Shown here piece after piece: positions 58,022-64,000 of a DNA stretch of 64,000 nt. Each line of letters begins with the position of its first letter. Position 1 is the first letter of the stretch. The stretch covers positions 124,001 to 188,000 of the forward strand of contig NZ_JACVQF010000200.1 in the NCBI RefSeq assembly GCF_014534645.1, read 5' to 3'. A program made the position numbers and the translations under genes. The notes beneath the pieces were generated by a model. It ran no database searches. It had not been told where the DNA came from and worked only from the letters and a program-made list of their open reading frames with translations. The stretch comes from Streptomyces griseicoloratus (GTDB taxonomy: Bacteria > Actinomycetota > Actinomycetes > Streptomycetales > Streptomycetaceae).

Positions 58022-58352
58022 GGGCACTCTCCTGCCTCGGCGGAGGGGTCGCGCGCCGGGCCGGAGACCGAGGCGTCGGCGACCTTGCCCGCAGGCAGGC
58101 CGGCAGGGTGTCGAGGAGGCCGGTCCCGGTTCGGCACGCCGTACTGAGCAGGCTATGCCCGACACATCGGCGCTGCATGTCGGGCAGCGGGCGGGCCCTG
58201 CCGGGCCGACGAGGGTGGCGCATGGCGGAGCTCACACCCGGCTTAGTTTACTGTTCAACCAACACGGGAGTAATGTCACCAACGCCCGAACAAGAACGGG
58301 TAAAGCGCCATGATCGGCCCACAGGCCGCGGCGTGAACAAGGAGGAAGAACC
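58022..58352. other. Divergent intergenic region, pqqA and secreted protein
   Basis: 331 bp between pqqA (left) and the secreted His-rich protein (right). A promoter for the right gene is proposed below. No clear operator for pqqA was found. Confidence 0.35.
58248..58276 (+). promoter_or_regulatory. Putative promoter of the His-rich secreted protein
   Basis: TTACTG, 17-bp spacer, TAATGT, in a locally AT-rich stretch. Transcription would start near 58283, giving a leader of about 70 bases before the AAGGAGG at the gene. Confidence 0.4.
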
Positions 58353-58715
58353 ATGACATCGAGGATCGCGCGTCGGACTGCCGCAGCAGCCGCTTCCGTG
58401 ACCGTCGCCGCGGCAGCACTCCTCGCCGCAGGCGGTACCGCTTCGGCGACCGAGCTTCCGGGCAGCGAACAATCCGCCCTGAGCCGAGTCGCGGACAGCC
58501 GCAGCGGGGACCGCCTTCGCACCGGCAACGAACATCTCCACGATCACGCCGGTGACGGCCACGCTCATCACCGGGGCCATGGTGACGACAGCCGACGTGC
58601 TCACGGATCGCACGACTCCCACCGAACCCGTCACTGGACGGACATCGACGACCTCCGCCGCATGTGGGTCGTCGACCAGATCCAGTGGCTCCGTGATCAG
58701 GGCCTTTCCCGCTGA
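58353..58715 (+). CDS. Secreted His/Asp-rich protein
   Basis: 120 residues. Signal peptide of about 33 residues (RIARRTAAAAASVTVAAAALLAAGGTASA). Residues about 70-100 are strongly His-rich (HDHAGDGHAHHRGHGDD, SHDSHRTRHW), then a short helix DLRRMWVVDQIQWLRDQGL. It resembles the 49944 gene in signal peptide, ribosome site AAGGAGG and charged composition, though the domains differ. Metal binding is plausible from composition (inference). Confidence 0.72.
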   Translation: MTSRIARRTAAAAASVTVAAAALLAAGGTASATELPGSEQSALSRVADSRSGDRLRTGNEHLHDHAGDGHAHHRGHGDDSRRAHGSHDSHRTRHWTDIDDLRRMWVVDQIQWLRDQGLSR

Positions 58716-58813
58716 TCGGGCCCTTCCTTCCTCAGCCCGCAAGCACGAGTACGACCCGTTCGACGCGGCCGGCCGGCATGGGTCCCTGCGGAACACCCTC
58801 CGCAGCCAAGAGC

Positions 58814-58874
58814 CGGGGCGGCACTCCCGATCGTTCCAGAGGACAGCGCGATCACGAAGCGGAGTGCCGCCCCG
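58814..58874. repeat. Long imperfect inverted repeat
   Basis: 14-bp perfect outer arms (CGGGGCGGCACTCC) around a 33-base loop that contains a second small stem (GATCG/CGATC). In the 286-bp gap after the His-rich gene. It could be a branched terminator or a small intergenic repeat element. Confidence 0.5.
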
Positions 58875-59001
58875 CCACCGGCAGCCGCCACGCGCACGAC
58901 GCATGACGTGGCGACGCCCCGGCACTCGGCAGGCAGTCCCGCGGTCCAGGACGGTTCACCCAGTTGTTCCGGCCCACTGAGCCCAATCAGAGAGACGAGC
59001 C

Positions 59002-59418
59002 ATGACCGAGTGCATAGATCAGATGCTGCACATGGAGCTCCTGTCGGCACCGGAAGAACCGGTCGCACTGCCTGCCCTCCTGTCCTACCGACGGCGGGAC
59101 CCGTTCGCCGTGCACGTCACCTTTCACACCGAGCCCGGCGGTCCCGTCCCGTGGGTGTTCTCACGTGAGCTGCTGTCGCAGGGCATGCACGAACCGAGCG
59201 GCGAAGGCGACATCCGCCTCTGGCCGAGCGGGAGCGGCCCCGGCGCCGTGCTGCACCTGGCACTGTCATCGCCGCACGGATACGCCCGTCTGAGAACTCC
59301 GCTGCCGGCACTGGCCGAGTGGCTCAGGCGCACGTACCTCCTGGTGCCCGCCGGCCACGAGGGCGATCAGATGAACTGCGACGCAGAGCTGTCACGGCTG
59401 CTGCACGGCGCGCCCTAA
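59002..59418 (+). CDS. SsgA-like sporulation/cell division regulator
   Basis: 138 residues matching the SsgA-like proteins specific to sporulating actinomycetes: LPALLSYRRRDPFAVHVTFHTEPGGPVPWVFSRELLSQGM, GEGDIRLWPSGSG, LVPAGHEGDQMNCDAELSRLL. These localise division or peptidoglycan machinery during sporulation. ATG 59002 with GAGACGAG upstream. It converges with the GH15 gene, their stop codons overlapping by 4 bp. Confidence 0.9.
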   Translation: MTECIDQMLHMELLSAPEEPVALPALLSYRRRDPFAVHVTFHTEPGGPVPWVFSRELLSQGMHEPSGEGDIRLWPSGSGPGAVLHLALSSPHGYARLRTPLPALAEWLRRTYLLVPAGHEGDQMNCDAELSRLLHGAP

Positions 59419-61304
59419 CCGAGCATGCGGTCGAGGTTGAAGGCCGCGCTGATGAGGGCCAGGTGGGTGAAGGCCTGGGGGAAGTTCCCGCGCTGTTCGC
59501 CGGTGTGGCCGATCTCCTCGGCGTAGAGGCCGAGGTGGTTGGCATACGTGAGCATTTTCTCGAACGCGAGGCGGGCCTCGTCCAGGCGGCCGGCGCGGGT
59601 CAGTGCCTCGACGTACCAGAACGAGCAGATCGAGAACGTACCCTCCTCGCCCCGCAGCCCGTCGGGGCTGGCCTGCGGGTCGTAGCGGTAGACCAGCGAG
59701 TCGGACACCAGGTCCTCGCCGAGGGCGTCCAACGTGGCGAGCCACTTCGGGTCGGTCGGCGAGATGAACTTCGACAGCGGCATCATCAGCAAGGACGCGT
59801 CGAGCACGTGGCCGTCCTCGTGCTGGACGAAGGCGTGCCGTTCGGCGGACCAGCCCTGGCGCATGATCCTGCGGTAGATCGTGTCCCGGGCCCGCCCCCA
59901 GCGCAGTGTGTCGGCCGGCAGCCCGCGGTGCTGGGCCAGCCGCATGGCCCGCTCGATCGCCACCCAGCACATCAGGCGCGAGTAGAGGAAGTTCTTGCGT
60001 CCGCCGCGGGTCTCCCAGATGCCCTCGTCGGGCTGGTCCCAGTGGTCGCACAACCAGTCGACCAGCGCGCAGACGTTGTCCCAGTGGGCGCTGGAGACGG
60101 GCTGTCCCCACTTGTCGTAGAGATAGATCGCATCGACGAGCGCCCCGTAGATGTCCAGCTGCAACTGATCGACGGCGTCGTTCCCGATGCGCACGGGGGC
60201 CGAGCCCTGATGTCCCCCGAGGTGGGACAGTACGCGTTCGTGCAGCTCACGGCGCCCGTCGATGCCGTACATGATCTGCAACGGGCCGGTGGGGCCAAGC
60301 CCCACGGTCGCCTCGTCCGCCTGGAGGTGGACATGCTCGGAGAGGAAGCCCATGAAGGCTTCCGCCTCGTGGGTGAATCCGAGTCTGAGCAGCGCGTACA
60401 CGCAGAACGCGGCGTCGCGGATCCACACGTAGCGGTAGTCCCAGTTGCGCTCGCCGCCGATCTGTTCGGGCAGGCTGGTGGTCGGCGCGGCGATGATGGC
60501 GCCGGTCGGGGCGTAGGTGAGCAGCTTGAGGGTGAGGGCGGAGCGGTGCACCGTCTCCCGCCACCGGCCTCGGTAACGGGACTGGGACAGCCACCGGCGC
60601 CAGTACCCGACGGTGGCGTTGAACTGATGCTCCGCCTCGGACAGCGGGCAGAAGCGGGGTGACACGTCGCCGCCGACCCGGTCGAGGGCGAACACGGCGG
60701 ACTCGCCCTCGCGCAGCTTGAACAGCGACCACACGTCCGGGCCGGTCACCTCGATCGGCACACTGGAGGTCAGCGCGAGAGTCAGCGAGGGCGATTCGAA
60801 GAGCGCCTGTCCGTGCTCGGCGTGCACGGTGTGCGGCTGCGCCCCGTACTCGAAGCGCGGGGCCACCCGGGCACGGAACGGCAGCGATCCTCGTACGCAC
60901 ACCACGCGGCGGATCAGCCGGTGCCGGTCGGCCTCACGTGAGTCGTCGACGACCGGCATGAAGTCCTGGACCTCGCCGACCCCGTCGTCCGCGAAGAAGC
61001 GGGTGATCAGCACATTGGTGTCGGGGAAGTAGAACTGCTTCGTGTGCGTCGACGCGTCCGGGCCGAGCTCGAAGGACCCGCCGCGGTCGGCGTCCAGGAT
61101 CGAGGCGAACACGCTGGGTGCGTCGAAGCGCGGGCAGCAGTACCAGTCGATGGTGCCCCTGGTGTCCACCAGTGCCGCGCTGCGCAGATCGCCGATCAGT
61201 CCGTGTTCCGCGACCGGCATGTAACGGGGCCGGGCAGCGCCGGTGCCGCGGGATCCGCCGACCGCACTCAACGCTTCAGCGGTCATTTCGGCCTCACTGG
61301 TCAC
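59415..61304 (-). CDS. GH15 family glycosidase (glucoamylase/trehalase-like)
   Basis: 629 residues. An N-terminal beta-sandwich (about 30-240: YMPVAEHGLIGDLRSAALVDTRGTIDWYCCPRFDAPSVFASILD) precedes the (alpha/alpha)6 barrel, with NWDYRYVWIRDAAFCVYALLRLG and RNFPQAFTHLALI-like ends. No signal peptide, so intracellular. Related actinobacterial enzymes are glucoamylases or trehalases. GTG 61304 is favoured by GGGAGG six bases upstream; ATG 61286 is possible. Confidence 0.9.
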   Translation of the reverse strand: MTSEAEMTAEALSAVGGSRGTGAARPRYMPVAEHGLIGDLRSAALVDTRGTIDWYCCPRFDAPSVFASILDADRGGSFELGPDASTHTKQFYFPDTNVLITRFFADDGVGEVQDFMPVVDDSREADRHRLIRRVVCVRGSLPFRARVAPRFEYGAQPHTVHAEHGQALFESPSLTLALTSSVPIEVTGPDVWSLFKLREGESAVFALDRVGGDVSPRFCPLSEAEHQFNATVGYWRRWLSQSRYRGRWRETVHRSALTLKLLTYAPTGAIIAAPTTSLPEQIGGERNWDYRYVWIRDAAFCVYALLRLGFTHEAEAFMGFLSEHVHLQADEATVGLGPTGPLQIMYGIDGRRELHERVLSHLGGHQGSAPVRIGNDAVDQLQLDIYGALVDAIYLYDKWGQPVSSAHWDNVCALVDWLCDHWDQPDEGIWETRGGRKNFLYSRLMCWVAIERAMRLAQHRGLPADTLRWGRARDTIYRRIMRQGWSAERHAFVQHEDGHVLDASLLMMPLSKFISPTDPKWLATLDALGEDLVSDSLVYRYDPQASPDGLRGEEGTFSICSFWYVEALTRAGRLDEARLAFEKMLTYANHLGLYAEEIGHTGEQRGNFPQAFTHLALISAAFNLDRMLG

Positions 61305-61373
61305 TTCAGACCTCCCTGAGCCACCGCCCCACTCTTCAGGCTAACGGTTCCTTCGCGTGAACTGATGCGGGGA

Positions 61374-63170
61374 TCAGCCGTCGGCGGCCCGTGGGCCTGC
61401 CTCGGCGGCGCCCGTGGAGGAGTCGACGGCGAGGATGCGGTTGAGCGCGCTGTCGGGGCGGCCGGTGAGGTCCTCCCAGGTGCCCTCCTCGATGATGCGG
61501 CCGGCCTCGAGGACGGCGATGCGGTCGGCCCGGCGGATGGTGGCGCGGCGGTGGGCGATGACGATCGTGGTGCGGCCCTCCTCGCGCAGTGCGCCGGCCA
61601 GTTGGGCGTCGCCCGCGTTGTCCAGGTGGGCGGTGGACTCGTCCAGCACGAGGACCCTCGGCCGGGCCACAAGCGCGCGGGCGAGGGCGATGCGGGCCCT
61701 CTGCCCTCCGGAAAGCGTGGCGCCGCGCTCGCCGACCAGGGTGTCCATCGGGGCGATCCGGTCGACGCCGCACAGGCGTGCCGTCTCGGTGAGCAGGCCG
61801 TCGTCCGCCTCGGGTGCGGCGAGCCGCAGGTTCTCGGCGAGCGTGCCGTGGAAGAGGGGTGCCTCCTGGCCGACCAGTGCCACGGCGCGCCTGAGGTCGG
61901 CATCGCTCACCTCGCGCACGTCGACGGGGTCGCCGTCGGCGGGGATCAGCTGGACCGCTCCCTCGGACGGGTCCCAGAACCGGGCCAGCAGATGGGCGCA
62001 GGTCGACTTGCCGGCCCCCGAGGCACCGACCAGTGCGAGGGTCTGCCCCGCGCGGACGGTCAGCTCGACGCCGTCCAGCACGGGTGCGCCGCCGTAGTCG
62101 AACCTCACCCGGTGCAGCCGGAGGCCCAGCGGGCCGGGGGGCAGGGAGCGGGGAGCGGAGGGCGGTGGGGCGAGGGCGGGCGCCTTCACGGCGGCGTCGA
62201 CCCGGGCGGCGGCGGCGCGCAGCGCGACGGCCTGGCTCAGGGACCGGGCCGACTCGGCCACGGGACCGAGTATCGACAGGGCCAGGGTCATCGCCGCCGG
62301 AGCCCACGGGCCGTGCAGCCGCCCTGCTGTCAGGGACTGCGCCGCCGCGGACACCACTCCGAGGACCGCCGCCACGATGAGGAGGTCGCGGACCGCGGCG
62401 GCGACAGCCTCCCAGGTGGCCTCGGCTCGCTGGGCGTCGGCCACCTGCCGCCCCCGTTCGGCCAGTCGCCGGCGCCGTGCGGGCAGGGCTCCGAAGGCGA
62501 TCAGCTCGCGCAGCCCGTCGACGGTCTCGACCGTGTCGGCCGACAGCCTCGCGGCGGCGCTCCGGGTCCGGCCGCCGCGTGCCGCGCGTCCTCGCGCATC
62601 GGCGAACGGCGCCGCGGCGAGGAGCGCGGCGACCGGCAGGACGGCGGTCAGCAGCCAGGGCTCCACCGTGGCGAGGACCGCGGTGCCGCCGGTGAAGACG
62701 GTCCCCGCCGCGAGGAGTTGGGCGGTGGTGTGGGCGTAGAAGAACTCCAGGGCCTCCACGTCCGCCATGGCCGTGGCGGCGAGGTCTCCGCTGCGCCGGC
62801 CGGCGACGCGGGCGGGCGCGCTGCGGGCGAGTCCGTCGAAGACGCGGACGCGCAGTGCGGCCAGCACCCGGTAGGCGAGGTCGTGCGAGAGGTCCATCTC
62901 GCGCCAGGTCATCAGGGCGCGTACGAGGACCAGGGCGACGAGCGCGGTGGTGGTGGCGGCCGAGGGGGCGTGGCCTTCGATGACCGCCGTTCCCACGGTG
63001 TGCGCGGCGAGGGTGAGCAGCGCGACGAGGGAGCCCTGTTCGAGGAGTGCGGCGGCGCAGGTGCGGACCGTCATGGCGCGGTGGCCGGCGAGGGCCGGGA
63101 GCAGGGCGCGCAGTGAGCCCCGCGCGGGCGGCTCCGCGTCGGTCGTGGCGGTGGCGATGGCGCTGTTCAT
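61374..63170 (-). CDS. ABC transporter half, fused permease and ATPase (1)
   Basis: 598 residues. Six-helix membrane domain (about 20-320) then the nucleotide-binding domain: Walker A GASGAGKST, Q-loop region LVGQEAPLFHG, signature LSGGQRARIALARAL, Walker B VLVLDEST, switch His in VIAHRR. It is a type I exporter half. Start overlaps the second ABC gene by ATGA, so they form a heterodimer. Cargo unknown. Confidence 0.9.
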   Translation of the reverse strand: MNSAIATATTDAEPPARGSLRALLPALAGHRAMTVRTCAAALLEQGSLVALLTLAAHTVGTAVIEGHAPSAATTTALVALVLVRALMTWREMDLSHDLAYRVLAALRVRVFDGLARSAPARVAGRRSGDLAATAMADVEALEFFYAHTTAQLLAAGTVFTGGTAVLATVEPWLLTAVLPVAALLAAAPFADARGRAARGGRTRSAAARLSADTVETVDGLRELIAFGALPARRRRLAERGRQVADAQRAEATWEAVAAAVRDLLIVAAVLGVVSAAAQSLTAGRLHGPWAPAAMTLALSILGPVAESARSLSQAVALRAAAARVDAAVKAPALAPPPSAPRSLPPGPLGLRLHRVRFDYGGAPVLDGVELTVRAGQTLALVGASGAGKSTCAHLLARFWDPSEGAVQLIPADGDPVDVREVSDADLRRAVALVGQEAPLFHGTLAENLRLAAPEADDGLLTETARLCGVDRIAPMDTLVGERGATLSGGQRARIALARALVARPRVLVLDESTAHLDNAGDAQLAGALREEGRTTIVIAHRRATIRRADRIAVLEAGRIIEEGTWEDLTGRPDSALNRILAVDSSTGAAEAGPRAADG

Positions 63171-64000
63171 GCGGCGAGTCCTCCTGGGTGGGCGTGGCCG
63201 GCCTCGACGAGTCGGGCGTAGACGCCTCCGGCCTCGACCAGGCCGGCGTGCTCGCCGACGGCGTCCACCCGTCCCGCGTCGAGGACGACGATGCGGTCGG
63301 CGTGCCGGACGGCGGCGAGCCGGTGGGCGACCACCAGGACGGTGCGGCCGGTCGCGGCGTTCAGCAGGTCCCGGACGATGTCCGCCTCGCGGCGTTCGTC
63401 GACCGAGCTGGTGGCCTCGTCGAGGACGAGCACCGGGGCGTCGGCGATCAGGGCCCGGGCGAGGGCGAGGCGCTGGCGCTGCCCGCCGGACAGGGTGGCG
63501 CCGCGTTCGCCGAGGACGGTGGCGTAACCGTCGGGGAGGGCGGCGATCTCGTCGTGGATCCCGGCGACCCGCGCCGCGCGCGTCAGCTCCTCGTCCGTGG
63601 CGTCCGGCCGGGCCAGGCGCAGGTTGTCGGCGATGGTGGCGTGGAAGAGGTACGTCTCCTGCGAGACGACGGCGATGCCCCGGCGCAGCGAGTCGAGCGC
63701 GTACCGGGTGGTGCAGCGCCCGTCGATGGTGATGCGGCCCTCCTGCGGGTCGCGGTCGCGCAGGAGCAGGGCGAGGAGCGTGGACTTGCCGGCGCCGGAC
63801 GGGCCGACGATCGCGGTGGTGCGGCCGGCCTGTGCGGTGAAGGAGACACCGTGGAGGGCCGGCGCCGGTGCGCCGTCGTAGGTGAACGCGACGTTCTCGA
63901 AGCGGACTTCGGGTGGTGCCGGCCAGTGGGCGGGCGTGGTTCCGGTGTCGCGGACGGCGGCCTCGGTGGTGCGCAGCGCGGCGAGTCCGTCCGCGGCCGA
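63167..64000 (-). CDS. ABC transporter half (2), 5' end missing
   Basis: 277 codons visible, the C-terminal ATPase domain only; the membrane domain lies beyond the right edge. Visible are FENVAFTYDGAPAPALHG, Walker A GPSGAGKST, SQETYLFHATIADNLRLA, signature LSGGQRQRLALARAL, Walker B VLVLDEAT and switch VVAHRL. Normal motifs, so the ATPase is complete. Partner of the preceding half-transporter by translational overlap. Confidence 0.88.
   Translation of the reverse strand, partial: SAADGLAALRTTEAAVRDTGTTPAHWPAPPEVRFENVAFTYDGAPAPALHGVSFTAQAGRTTAIVGPSGAGKSTLLALLLRDRDPQEGRITIDGRCTTRYALDSLRRGIAVVSQETYLFHATIADNLRLARPDATDEELTRAARVAGIHDEIAALPDGYATVLGERGATLSGGQRQRLALARALIADAPVLVLDEATSSVDERREADIVRDLLNAATGRTVLVVAHRLAAVRHADRIVVLDAGRVDAVGEHAGLVEAGGVYARLVEAGHAHPGGLAA

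Noticed and set aside
1-64000. Genomic island or prophage boundaries
   Set aside because: No integrase, transposase, tRNA or flanking attachment repeats were found, and base and codon use look even throughout.

Overview
The window is high-GC actinobacterial DNA, almost certainly from a Streptomyces chromosome. Supporting this are the near-universal G/C third codon positions, many GTG starts, an SsgA-like sporulation protein, a BldG/SpoIIAA-type STAS protein, a large GAF-SpoIIE-HATPase phosphatase, a MmyB-type regulator and a dense population of small regulators. I see no rRNA, tRNA, transposase, integrase or CRISPR array. The high GC creates long open frames antisense to nearly every gene; these were set aside.

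Layout. 1-6.7 kb: STAS protein (cut by the left edge), IclR regulator, two small secreted proteins, a MmyB-type regulator divergent from a short-chain dehydrogenase across a perfect palindrome, a tautomerase, and a SRPBCC-ArsR pair behind two palindromes. 6.7-11.8 kb: a scar made of two gene remnants, an HTH-coiled-coil-receiver protein coupled to a small membrane protein, a PIG-L deacetylase, a Doc-like toxin/antitoxin pair, an alpha/beta hydrolase and a ComB-like protein. 11.8-15.5 kb: MFS exporter, NHL propeller protein and HAD hydrolase.

15.5-27.9 kb is the most striking part: two divergent, tightly coupled operons. The left operon encodes a CE4 deacetylase/cyclic-imidase-like protein, a SbnA-like PLP synthase, an AurF-like diiron oxygenase, a SbnB-like dehydrogenase, an ornithine-carbamoyltransferase-like protein, a HemK-like methyltransferase and a truncated class I aminoacyl-tRNA-synthetase-like protein. 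The right operon encodes an M20 amidohydrolase, a GNAT acetyltransferase, a polar amino acid ABC importer lacking its ATPase, and an ectoine hydroxylase (EctD) homologue. By family knowledge the PLP/SbnB-like pair makes L-2,3-diaminopropionate. I infer a small pathway that carbamoylates and oxidises this amino acid, with no NRPS or carrier protein. I do not recognise it as a described cluster.

27.9-44.5 kb: a lipoprotein, an ArsR/membrane coiled-coil pair, an MMPL transporter, the SpoIIE phosphatase, a TetR-controlled permease/amidohydrolase operon, an old yellow enzyme with twin operators, MarR and DoxX genes, and a single-frame IclR-MarR fusion. 44.5-49.7 kb: an IclR-controlled sugar-acid operon (MFS, FAH-family, PfkB kinase, hexulose-phosphate synthase, hexuloisomerase), then a MarR gene. 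49.9-58.7 kb: two His/Asp-rich secreted proteins bracket a VOC protein, a luciferase-like monooxygenase with its flavin reductase, and a complete pqqACDEB operon with a soluble PQQ sugar dehydrogenase. 59-64 kb: SsgA-like protein, a GH15 glycosidase and an ABC exporter pair, the second member cut by the right edge.
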